Positions 1-6,778 of a DNA stretch of 64,000 nt are shown one piece after another. The first letter of the stretch is position 1, and each line of letters begins with the position of its first letter. Where the stretch lies: NCBI GenBank assembly GCA_035294125.1, contig DATGLM010000077.1:1-64000 (forward strand), written 5' to 3'. The stretch comes from CADDYT01 sp035294125. Its GTDB lineage: Bacteria > Chloroflexota > Ktedonobacteria > Ktedonobacterales > Ktedonobacteraceae. Under the pieces are notes generated by a model, which saw only the letters and a list, made by a program, of their open reading frames with translations, was not told where the DNA came from and made no database searches. Position numbers and translations under genes: made by a program.

Positions 1-824
1 TCCCATTCCACCATTTAGAGGTACATCCTCTTCTTCTATTATAATCCAACGTTTCAAACCCGGACGGGCCACCTCTCCCATTCCACCAAAGTATAATATA
101 AATATAGAAAATATTACAGATGATAGTTTCAAACCCGGACGGGCCACCTCTCCCATTCCACCCCCTCTGCTTCCAGTGCTTCAATTTCCCTGAAGGTGTC
201 AGTTTCAAACCCGGACGGGCCACCTCTCCCATTCCACCCGTACGCTGAGGGAGTACAATCAAGCTAGCGGTAGTAGGTTTCAAACCCGGACGGGCCACCT
301 CTCCCATTCCACCAGTCCCAATGAGCAATTTGATCGGTCGAGCTGGTATCGTTTCAAACCCGGACGGGCCACCTCTCCCATTCCACCAGTACTCATGTCC
401 TTGTACAGGAGTATCCAGTTTTGTTTCAAACCCGGACGGGCCACCTCTCCCATTCCACCGAAGTCGCCCGTACAACATCAATCGAGATAGCGGTGTTTCA
501 AACCCGGACGGGCCACCTCTCCCATTCCACCTCTAATGCCTCAGAGGTTGCGCGTACTACCACTTCGGTTTCAAACCCGGACGGGCCACCTCTCCCATTC
601 CACCTCTTCGTGCTGCTGCCCTGGCCGACTGGCGTGATTGGTTTCAAACCCGGACGGGCCACCTCTCCCATTCCACCTTGGATCAGGCAGGTTCATTATG
701 TCCTCTGCTGAATAGTTTCAAACCCGGACGGGCCACCTCTCCCATTCCACCATACGCATCGGTGGAAGCCACTGGCTCGTAGAGATCGTTTCAAACCCGG
801 ACGGGCCACCTCTCCCATTCCACC
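1..824 (-). CRISPR. CRISPR array, 11 full repeats plus one partial
   Basis: Eleven identical 37-base repeats start at 51, 126, 202, 277, 351, 423, 495, 568, 641, 715 and 788. The last 12 bases of another repeat occupy 1-12, so the array continues left of the window. The repeat begins GTTTCAAACCCGG and ends CATTCCACC on the plus strand. Eleven spacers of 35-38 bases separate the repeats. Read on the minus strand the repeat ends in GTTTGAAAC, resembling the GAAAC 3' end that forms the crRNA 5' handle in many type I and III systems. I therefore infer minus-strand transcription with the leader at 825 onward. No cas gene is in the window, so the subtype cannot be assigned. Confidence 0.97.
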
Positions 825-1271
825 CGAGGTGCTTTTAGCATAGCATGAGAAGCCAAAAAAAGCAAGCGTTTTCGCAGACCCCAAAAAAGAAGTCTTTTAG
901 AAAGCGGTAAATAGGACTGAATTGCTGCCATGTGCCCCTTCAGATGTCTCTACAAGCGATGCGCGAATCTCTGCACGAAATTGGTGTCACCGAGGTCCGC
1001 GCTCAATTGTTGGGCTTCCGTTTCTGGAAAAACTATCTCTAGCAATGTGTGCAACAAAGTCGAGAATGCCACCAATAAGTAATCTATCTGAGTGCCAGGG
1101 GAGCAACAAAACCGCGTCCGAGACGCTTGATACAGCAACCGCACATCCTCACTGGTAAGCAAGTGAGAGCAAAAGTGAGAGCAAAACAGCCAGACAGGCG
1201 TCAAAAATCATCGGAAAAGTTGGGCAAAAAGAGAGTTCCTCTTTTGCTCTCAATCTGGATGAATCAGCCTC
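825..1271. other. Non-coding region, candidate CRISPR leader at its left end
   Basis: No credible gene is seen here. The first 100 bases or so (825-925) have A-rich runs and directly abut the last full repeat, as a leader would if the array is transcribed leftward. Leader identity is inferred from the repeat orientation only. The rest, to the tRNA promoter at 1272, shows nothing recognisable; short open frames here lack ribosome-binding sites and look like chance. Confidence 0.4.
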
Positions 1272-1300
1272 TTGACAGAGACGAGCGCATGGAGTATGAT
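1272..1300 (+). promoter_or_regulatory. Sigma70-type promoter for tRNA-fMet
   Basis: TTGACA at 1272-1277 and TATGAT at 1295-1300 are separated by exactly 17 bases. The expected transcription start is near 1307, just before a tRNA 3' remnant and about 100 bases before the intact initiator tRNA. The promoter probably serves the tRNA at 1411 after reading through the remnant. Confidence 0.75.
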
Positions 1301-1310
1301 AGGGGCATCG

Positions 1311-1344
1311 CTGGGGCCGTGAGGTTCGAATCCTCCCCCCGCTA
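1311..1344 (+). pseudogene. 3' fragment of a tRNA (fMet-like)
   Basis: This stretch contains a T-arm (GAGG, TTCGAAT, CCTC) and a CCCCGCT acceptor half followed by A. It aligns with the 3' end of the intact tRNA-fMet at 1411-1483, sharing GGTTCGAATCCT and CCGCTAC. No matching 5' acceptor, D-arm or anticodon arm can be found upstream. A promoter sits directly in front of it. It is probably the scar of a duplicated or integration-disrupted tRNA gene. Confidence 0.6.
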
Positions 1345-1410
1345 CTGCGAAACCGGAACCGAACGTTCGGGGTCGGTACTGCATATAGAAAAATCAAACG
1401 AAAAGAACGA

Positions 1411-1483
1411 CGCGGGATAGAGCAGTGGTTAGCTCGTCGGGCTCATAACCCGGAGGCCGAAGGTTCGAATCCTTCTCCCGCTA
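1411..1483 (+). tRNA. Initiator tRNA-fMet (CAT)
   Basis: The cloverleaf folds fully, with anticodon CAT in the loop CTCATAA. The anticodon stem carries three consecutive G-C pairs (CGGG/CCCG), the hallmark of initiator tRNA. The acceptor stem pairs GCGGGA (1412-1417) with TCCCGC (1476-1481), and position 1 (C) faces an unpaired T, in line with the unpaired 1-72 position of bacterial initiators. The T-arm is GAAGG-TTCGAAT-CCTTC (1459-1475). The 3' CCA is not encoded. Confidence 0.93.
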
Positions 1484-1596
1484 CTTAGCTGGTATCTTTA
1501 AAAAGCAGGGCTTGACAGATATGCTAAAATGCAGACGTCTTGTGAAAGGCTTCTCAAAGAGAGAAGCCTGTAGCTCTGCTTTAGAGGTCAATTCAT

Positions 1597-1672
1597 GGCG
1601 GCGTAGCTCAGTCGGTAGAGCAAGGGACTCATAAGCCCTGTGTCGTTGGTTCGATTCCAACCGCCGCTACCA
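1597..1672 (+). tRNA. Elongator tRNA-Met (CAT), CCA encoded
   Basis: Acceptor stem GGCGGCG (1597-1603) pairs with CGCCGCT (1662-1668, one G-U), followed by A and an encoded CCA (1670-1672). The T-arm is GTTGG-TTCGATT-CCAAC. The anticodon loop CTCATAA carries CAT. The stem lacks the three G-C pairs of an initiator, and its last pair is an A-G mismatch (GGGA/GCCC) that I recall from other elongator tRNA-Met genes. A tRNA-Ile with modified CAT is less likely from the overall body but not excluded. Confidence 0.9.
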
Positions 1673-1707
1673 AATCCCTGGAACCGAATAGGCTCCAGGG
1701 ATTTTTT
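1673..1707 (+). terminator. Rho-independent terminator after tRNA-Met
   Basis: AATCCCTGGA (1673-1682) pairs with TCCAGGGATT (1694-1703), with a T-run at 1702-1707, immediately after the CCA end of the tRNA. Confidence 0.9.
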
Positions 1708-1804
1708 GTGCTCCTTCGCTTCTGATCCCCGGTGCTACACCCGCTTTGCAAAAAAACTCTGCCTGCCGGGGAATATTATATTGACATGAGATAAGAAGGT
1801 AGCT

Positions 1805-2083
1805 ATGATGCAGGAAATTACTGAGGAGAAGGCAATGCAGAGCTGGCCGTACTTCAAGTGGGAGTACCTGAGCGTGACGCTGAGCTATACCGGGCGACAG
1901 GTCGAGGGGCAGGCCGAGTTCTTGCCGCGCTGGGTGAACGGGCAGGAACTGGAAAACTGGCAGCGCATTCCTCACTACACGACATTTCTCAACCAGCTTG
2001 GCGACGATGGCTGGGAACTGGTCGCAATCTCTGGAAGCAATTTCTTGTTCAAACGTCCGAAAAGGTGGCAAACGAGCATTTAG
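1805..2083 (+). CDS. Small DUF4177-like protein
   Basis: A 92-residue protein, probably cytoplasmic, with no signal peptide or membrane segment. It starts at ATG after AGAAGGTAGCT. The ending, with LNQLGDDGWELVAISG and then FLFKRP, resembles the DUF4177 family of small beta-rich proteins (typically GWELV...FKR), whose function is unknown. The next gene, a methyltransferase, lies 79 bases downstream on the same strand with its own strong ribosome-binding site. The family call rests on a short pattern and is moderate. Confidence 0.7.
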   Translation: MMQEITEEKAMQSWPYFKWEYLSVTLSYTGRQVEGQAEFLPRWVNGQELENWQRIPHYTTFLNQLGDDGWELVAISGSNFLFKRPKRWQTSI

Positions 2084-2162
2084 TAATGTTTTGGGATATT
2101 ATATAGACATGAGCGCGTTATGGGAGATGGTGATAACGCAAAAGTGAAAGGAGGCGTGTTCC

Positions 2163-3020
2163 ATGACCGGTGAGCCTGAAGAGAGAAAAGATACGTATGT
2201 GATTGACCCGGAGAGCGCGACGGAGATGACGCGCCTGCTGTACCAGGATCGCCTGCTGACGGAGGAGTTGGGGGGTCTCTTCCCGGAAAATCCTGATCTT
2301 TCCGGCATTCATGATATTCTGGATATTGCCTGCGGCCCTGGCGGCTGGGCGCTGGACGTTGCTTTTCGCTATCCTGAGAAGCAGATCACAGGTGTGGACA
2401 TCAGCCAGACAATGGTGACATATGCACAGGCGCAGGCAAAGGCACGTGGGTTGAGTAATACCGACTTTCTGGTGATGGATGTGCTCAAGCCGTTGCAGTT
2501 TGACGATAACTCGTTTGATCTGGTCAACGGTCGCCTGCTTTTTGGCTTCATGCCTGCTGCTAGCTGGCCGAAGCTTATTCAGGAATGCATGCGTATTTTG
2601 CGTCCGGGCGGGCTGCTGCGCCTGACGGAGGGGGAGATCGGCATTACCAACAGCCCTGCCTCAGAGGAAGCGAGTAACCTGTTCACGCGGATGATGAAGC
2701 GAACAGGCATGAGTTTCTCTCCCGATGGTCGGCACCTCGGCCTTACTCCTATGCTGCCGCGCTTGCTGCGTGAGGCCGGGTTCGAACAGGTGCAGTTGAA
2801 GGCGTATGCTGTTGATTATTCTGCCGGAACGCCGAATCATGAGAGCCACTATCAAAATATCATGATTGGCTCCAAACTGGTTCAGCCGTTTCTGACGAAG
2901 TTGGGCCTTATTTCGCAGGAGAAGGCCGAAGAGGTATACCAGCAGGCGATGATTGAGATGATGCAAGATTCATTTGTAGGTCTCTGGTATTACCTGACCG
3001 TTTCCGGCAGGAAGCCGTGA
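2163..3020 (+). CDS. SAM-dependent class I methyltransferase
   Basis: A 285-residue protein. Residues 53-62 (LDIACGPGGW) are the glycine-rich motif I that binds S-adenosylmethionine. ITGVDIS follows as the acidic motif II region, then FDLVNGRLLF and LRPGGLLRLTE, typical of the Methyltransf_11/25 fold. The substrate cannot be inferred; small-molecule and ubiquinone-type methyltransferases share these motifs. The start ATG follows a strong AAAGGAGG site. No membrane segment is seen. It sits between two small unrelated genes, so context does not help. Confidence 0.9.
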   Translation: MTGEPEERKDTYVIDPESATEMTRLLYQDRLLTEELGGLFPENPDLSGIHDILDIACGPGGWALDVAFRYPEKQITGVDISQTMVTYAQAQAKARGLSNTDFLVMDVLKPLQFDDNSFDLVNGRLLFGFMPAASWPKLIQECMRILRPGGLLRLTEGEIGITNSPASEEASNLFTRMMKRTGMSFSPDGRHLGLTPMLPRLLREAGFEQVQLKAYAVDYSAGTPNHESHYQNIMIGSKLVQPFLTKLGLISQEKAEEVYQQAMIEMMQDSFVGLWYYLTVSGRKP

Positions 3021-3144
3021 AGAAACCGAAAGACGTATTTGCTCTCAAAGCGCGAAAAGCTTGCGAAATTCGCCGTCTAAGATTATTATCTTAAAAAGAA
3101 ATACTGTTCTCCTATCAACTTTTTATGGTAAAAGGAGCGCGAGC

Positions 3145-3477
3145 ATGCAGGATCCGAACAACCTGGAACTCCAGAGGCAGGCAGAAGAGGAAAGGTTGAC
3201 CAATCCGTTCCTTGTGAAGCAGGCGGCAGCGCAAAAAAGACGGCGGTTCGTTCCACGAGGCTTTATCACGCTCGCCATCGGCGTTGTGCTGCTTGTCATT
3301 GGTTTGCTGCTCCACACGGGTGTGCGTTCGTTTGAAGGTGTGCTGGTTGGCGTTGGTGTCATCGTCATCATTATCGGCATCATTATGGTCTTGATCGGCG
3401 TGATTAACCCTGTCGTACCTGAACAGGTCAATCCTCCTCCCCCTACGGTCCCGCTAGTGGATCAGGATGAGTTATAA
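3145..3477 (+). CDS. Small two-helix membrane protein
   Basis: A 110-residue protein with a hydrophilic, charged N-terminus (residues 1-40), two closely spaced hydrophobic helices (about 44-62 and 68-91) and a proline-rich C-terminal tail. ATG 3145 is chosen because AAAGGAGC lies 8-10 bases upstream; a longer frame from 3061 has no ribosome-binding site. I do not recognise the family. It converges with the efflux pump gene across a shared hairpin. Confidence 0.75.
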   Translation: MQDPNNLELQRQAEEERLTNPFLVKQAAAQKRRRFVPRGFITLAIGVVLLVIGLLLHTGVRSFEGVLVGVGVIVIIIGIIMVLIGVINPVVPEQVNPPPPTVPLVDQDEL

Positions 3478-3523
3478 AGCTCTCGAACCCGTTCAGGTCA
3501 ACCACAATTTCTCGACGCGTCCT

Positions 3524-3582
3524 GGAGAGAGCACGGAGCAGTCGCTGTTCCGGCGGGGCAGCGACTGCTTCGTGCTCTCTCC
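3524..3582. terminator. Bidirectional hairpin terminator
   Basis: A 24-bp stem (3524-3547 with 3559-3582, one G-T) and an 11-base loop lie between two convergent genes. The stem ends on the first base of the efflux pump's stop codon (3582-3584). It lacks a long T-run, but its position and strength suit termination from both sides. Confidence 0.75.
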
Positions 3583-5279
3583 TATATCCCCTGTTCTACA
3601 GCCGTTGCTTCGTATTGTTCGTCCTGCCGGTTTTTCTTTGCCTGCTGTTCGTTTCTGGAGCGACCGGGCAGCGTGAAGGAGAGCAGGATGGTTGCGACTG
3701 CGAGCCAGAAGGTGACGATGTAGGCATCGTCGAGGGCCTGGTTGAAGTCCAGTGGGATGTAGTGGGCAAGCAACTGCCCCATCGCTGCTGCCTGCGCGGC
3801 GGCGGCAGGAAGGCCATGCTGCTGCAAGCTCTGCACGAGTTGGAGCAACTGCTGGCCCAGGCTGGTGGACGGATTGTGCAGGTTGCTCGTTGTCTGTGCG
3901 CTGTAGGTGCTGAACTGGTGCGTGAAGATCGCGCCGAGCATGGCGATGCCGAAGGATTGGAAGACGTTGCGTGTGGCGTTGAGCAGCGAGCTGGCGCGGG
4001 GAAGCTGCGCCGGTTTGAGACCGGTCAGCGCCGTGGTCAACGTTGTTTGCAGCACGAAGCCGAGAGCGATGCCGCGCACGGCCACAATCTGCATGACTTC
4101 CAGGAACGAGGTGTTGACGGTCAGGTGCGCCAGTTCCCATGTGTTAATGGCGAGCAGGACGCTGCCGATGAGGATGAGCCAGCGCCCGCCGAGCCGGTTA
4201 TAGAGCGCACCAGCGATGGGAGTGACGATACCTGAAGAGATCGCAAGCGGCAGCACGAGCAGACCGGCCTGCAGGGGCGTCTGCCCGCGCAGGCTTTGCA
4301 GGTAGATGGGCAGCAGGAACTCCGCGCCGAAGAGGGCAATGGAACTCACCCAGCCCACGATATTGGCGAAGGCGTAGGTACGCTTCAGGAAGAGGCGCAG
4401 GTCGAGCAACGGCTCCCGAACGCGGAACTCTACGATGACAAAGGCGATAAAGGTCACGATGCCGATGCTGAGCAGGGTCAGAATGCGTAGAGAGGTCCAG
4501 CCGTCGCTGCTGCCGCGTTGAATGGCGTAGAGGAGCGTGCCGAAGCTAATGGTGGAGAGAACGATGCCAGGAATATCCAGCTTCGCCGCCGTGCCACGTC
4601 CCTGTTCGTGCAGCCAGAAGCTGCCCAGGATGATACCGGCGATGCCTATAGGTATGTTAATCAGGAAGATATAGCGCCAGTCCACATATTCCACGAAGTA
4701 GCCGCCGAGCACGGGGCCGCTGGCGGGCGCGACGATCAGCGGGATGCCGTAGATGCCGAAGGCGAGTCCGCGCTCGCGTTCGGAGAAGGCGCCGAAGAGC
4801 AGTGAGATACCCAGTGGTCCGAGCATGCCACCGCCCAGGCCTTGCAGGGCGCGGAACGCTACCAGCAGCGGCAGCGAGGGCGCGAACGAGCAGAGCAGCG
4901 ACCCCGTGACGAAGAGGCCGAGCGAGAGCAGGTACATGCGCTTGATGCCGAAGCGCTCGGAGAGATAGCCCGCCAGTGGCGTGATGATGCCGAGGGCCAG
5001 AATGTAGGCCGTCAGCACGCCGTCAACCTGGTCAACGGGGGCTTTCTGTCCGCCGGAGGCGAAGACCTTTTGCAGCGTCGGCAGCGCCACGTTCACCGCT
5101 GTAGAGTCGAGAATGACCATGAACGTGCCGAAGACAACAGAGGCCATGACCTTCCACTTGTAGTTGGGGTCGCCATTGCCTGCTCCTGTCTCCCTCTTCG
5201 CGTTCGTATATGCAGGCGCGGAACTCGTTTCACTGTTCTGTGGTTCTTGTTCCGTATGTTCAGATTCAGGTGTTGCCAC
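3582..5279 (-). CDS. MFS drug efflux transporter, DHA2 (EmrB/QacA) family
   Basis: A 565-residue integral membrane protein with about 14 hydrophobic helices after a 45-residue polar N-terminus. ILDSTAVNVALPTL is the DHA2 motif in helix 1. GPVLGGYFVEYVDWR is antiporter motif C, followed by YIFLINIPIG. The family exports hydrophobic drugs using the proton gradient. The start is GTG at 5279, seven or so bases after GGGGAGG. The upstream palindrome at 5318-5333 matches the one in front of the neighbouring tetR gene, so repression by that regulator and induction by a substrate is likely. The substrate itself is unknown. Confidence 0.93.
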   Translation of the reverse strand: MATPESEHTEQEPQNSETSSAPAYTNAKRETGAGNGDPNYKWKVMASVVFGTFMVILDSTAVNVALPTLQKVFASGGQKAPVDQVDGVLTAYILALGIITPLAGYLSERFGIKRMYLLSLGLFVTGSLLCSFAPSLPLLVAFRALQGLGGGMLGPLGISLLFGAFSERERGLAFGIYGIPLIVAPASGPVLGGYFVEYVDWRYIFLINIPIGIAGIILGSFWLHEQGRGTAAKLDIPGIVLSTISFGTLLYAIQRGSSDGWTSLRILTLLSIGIVTFIAFVIVEFRVREPLLDLRLFLKRTYAFANIVGWVSSIALFGAEFLLPIYLQSLRGQTPLQAGLLVLPLAISSGIVTPIAGALYNRLGGRWLILIGSVLLAINTWELAHLTVNTSFLEVMQIVAVRGIALGFVLQTTLTTALTGLKPAQLPRASSLLNATRNVFQSFGIAMLGAIFTHQFSTYSAQTTSNLHNPSTSLGQQLLQLVQSLQQHGLPAAAAQAAAMGQLLAHYIPLDFNQALDDAYIVTFWLAVATILLSFTLPGRSRNEQQAKKNRQDEQYEATAVEQGI

Positions 5280-5317
5280 GAAAAACCTCCCCGGTTGAGT
5301 AAATCAATCTACCTGTA

Positions 5318-5333
5318 CTTATCGATTGATAAG
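5318..5333. promoter_or_regulatory. TetR operator in front of the efflux pump
   Basis: CTTATCGATTGATAAG, with perfect CTTATC/GATAAG arms, lies 39 bases upstream of the pump start. The same arms occur in the 20-bp palindrome upstream of the tetR gene (6087-6106), which supports a shared operator. Confidence 0.8.
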
Positions 5334-5389
5334 CTGAAGACAAAAAATTTTTATCATTCTCTTTTTGTTTGTTGTCCCCTCTCCCCCTC

Positions 5390-6058
5390 TTACTGAGGAT
5401 AGGCCAGACCATGCAGTAAGACGCGCACTACCATGCTTGCTCGTTGCTCGTCACCAGCGAAGATGGTGCTGTGCCCGGTGCCATGTGTAGCGCGCTCCTG
5501 TGGTCCCTCCCTGTCCGGCTGGCGGGCGAGCATGCTCAAAAACAGGTACGTCGCTGTAATGGCATCCACACCACCGCGCTCTTGATCGCGCAGCAACCCC
5601 TCTTCGATGCCTGCCGTGAAAACTGAGGCGACGGGTGCCACGATGCCCGTTTGAAAGATACTTGCCAGCGTTGCTCTCGCCTCTGCCGAAAGCTCGTGGC
5701 GGATATCGTGCAGCATGATATCCATGTCGTGCTGCGAGCTATTGAGCAGGTAGGTCGCCATGCTTTCCAGACGCTCGGTGATGCTTTCGCCGCGCCGCGC
5801 TATGCGTTCCAGGGCGGCGCGCATCTTCGCTACCTCTTCGTGCATCATCGCCACGTACAGCTCCTGCTTGTCATGAAAGTAGTGGTAGAGCGCGGGCTGC
5901 GTCAACCCGCACGCGCTGGCAATTTGTCGCGTCGTGACGGCGCGATAGCCATACTCCATGAAAAGCCGCTGGGCGGTACGTAAGATGGTGCGCAGTGTCT
6001 CCTCCGCCTCTTCGCGATTCTGACCCTGTCCGGTTCGCCTCTGCTGTCCACGAACCAT
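5390..6058 (-). CDS. TetR/AcrR family transcriptional repressor
   Basis: A 222-residue protein. Residues about 24-67 form the TetR helix-turn-helix: TAQRLFMEYGYRAVTTRQIA followed by LTQPALYHYFHDKQEL. The C-terminal domain is divergent, as expected for ligand binding. The gene lies just upstream of the DHA2 pump on the same strand, with a gap of 110 bases that contains an operator copy. A perfect 20-bp palindrome lies 29 bases upstream of its own start. Both facts suggest that it represses itself and the pump. The start ATG is preceded by AAGGAGGAG at a rather long distance. Confidence 0.92.
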   Translation of the reverse strand: MVRGQQRRTGQGQNREEAEETLRTILRTAQRLFMEYGYRAVTTRQIASACGLTQPALYHYFHDKQELYVAMMHEEVAKMRAALERIARRGESITERLESMATYLLNSSQHDMDIMLHDIRHELSAEARATLASIFQTGIVAPVASVFTAGIEEGLLRDQERGGVDAITATYLFLSMLARQPDREGPQERATHGTGHSTIFAGDEQRASMVVRVLLHGLAYPQ

Positions 6059-6086
6059 ATGCCTGCTTGTTCTCCTCCTTTGTCTT

Positions 6087-6106
6087 TGCTTATCAATTGA
6101 TAAGCA
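6087..6106. promoter_or_regulatory. TetR operator, perfect 20-bp palindrome
   Basis: TGCTTATCAATTGATAAGCA is a perfect palindrome upstream of the tetR start. It shares CTTATC...GATAAG with the site at 5318-5333. Confidence 0.85.
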
Positions 6107-6229
6107 TTTTACATAGGAGAAGACGTTGTGTCAAGGAGAAACGGGTAATTCTATCAATGCTGACCTATTGTTAAGGCTCCTTTCATGCTGCCTGCTCTTA
6201 TATCTATCTGCCATGCTAAAGGTATAAAT

Positions 6230-6283
6230 GGTTTGTCTTTGAGAGACAAACCGGGGAGGAGCTATGCTATGACGATAGGTTGA
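6230..6283 (+). other. Hairpin, strong ribosome-binding site and a four-codon frame
   Basis: GGTTTGTCT (6230-6238) and AGACAAACC (6244-6252) form a perfect 9-bp stem. It is followed at once by GGGGAGGAG (6253-6261) and two ATGs at 6264 and 6269. These open only ATG-CTA-stop and ATG-ACG-ATA-GGT-stop. This is a Shine-Dalgarno without a gene: possibly a leader peptide for the gene at 6416, or a remnant. The rest of 6107-6415 shows nothing recognisable. Confidence 0.4.
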
Positions 6284-6415
6284 GAAATCGTAACCCGACA
6301 GTAAGACATTTTGGCTAATTTTCACGAATGTCCAGCATGGCCTGGAACACACTGATATACAATACCCGCAGATGAAGAACGTATTTCGATAGTTAGAGCT
6401 AGAGAACGGTACAGC

Positions 6416-6745
6416 ATGACGTTTTCCCGGATAGCCGCTTTTTTCTTCGTGTTTGCCCTCATCGGCAGCATTGCGCTGGCCGCAGTGGGGGCGGTGTCCG
6501 TTGTCGGACCGATGCTGGCGCACGGTGACAATGTTGAGCACGCAGACGGCAAAATCATAAAGATTGGCCCTGGTAAGGATTTTGTGCTGGCGACGGAGAG
6601 CGGCGAGCAGCTCCATTTTCAGTGTGGCGACCAGTGTCGTGCCTCGCTTGCGCACATGCAGCGCCATCTTCGCGAGCATGCCCATACCGATGTCTACTAC
6701 ATTCACGGCCCGGATGGCTCGCTTGTCGCGCTGGATGTAGATTGA
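6416..6745 (+). CDS. Membrane-anchored small extracytoplasmic protein
   Basis: A 109-residue protein with one N-terminal hydrophobic segment (about residues 5-31) that is either a signal peptide or an anchor. The soluble part contains a C-x3-C pair (QCGDQC) and a histidine-rich stretch (HMQRHLREHAH), which could bind metal, heme or a redox partner. I do not recognise the family. It lies 33 bases before a flavoprotein gene on the same strand and probably belongs to that redox cluster. The ribosome-binding site is weak, so the start is tentative. Confidence 0.65.
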   Translation: MTFSRIAAFFFVFALIGSIALAAVGAVSVVGPMLAHGDNVEHADGKIIKIGPGKDFVLATESGEQLHFQCGDQCRASLAHMQRHLREHAHTDVYYIHGPDGSLVALDVD

Positions 6746-6778
6746 ACTGGTTACTGATAGCAATAGAACTGGGATAGC

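Noticed and set aside
321..884. Short open frames in the CRISPR array with repeated peptide units
   Set aside because: The repeated peptides are translations of the CRISPR repeat itself.
1501..1545. Promoter at TTGACA 1512 for tRNA-Met
   Set aside because: The -35 match is perfect, but TAAAAT lies only 7 bases away and the 17-base position shows no -10 element.
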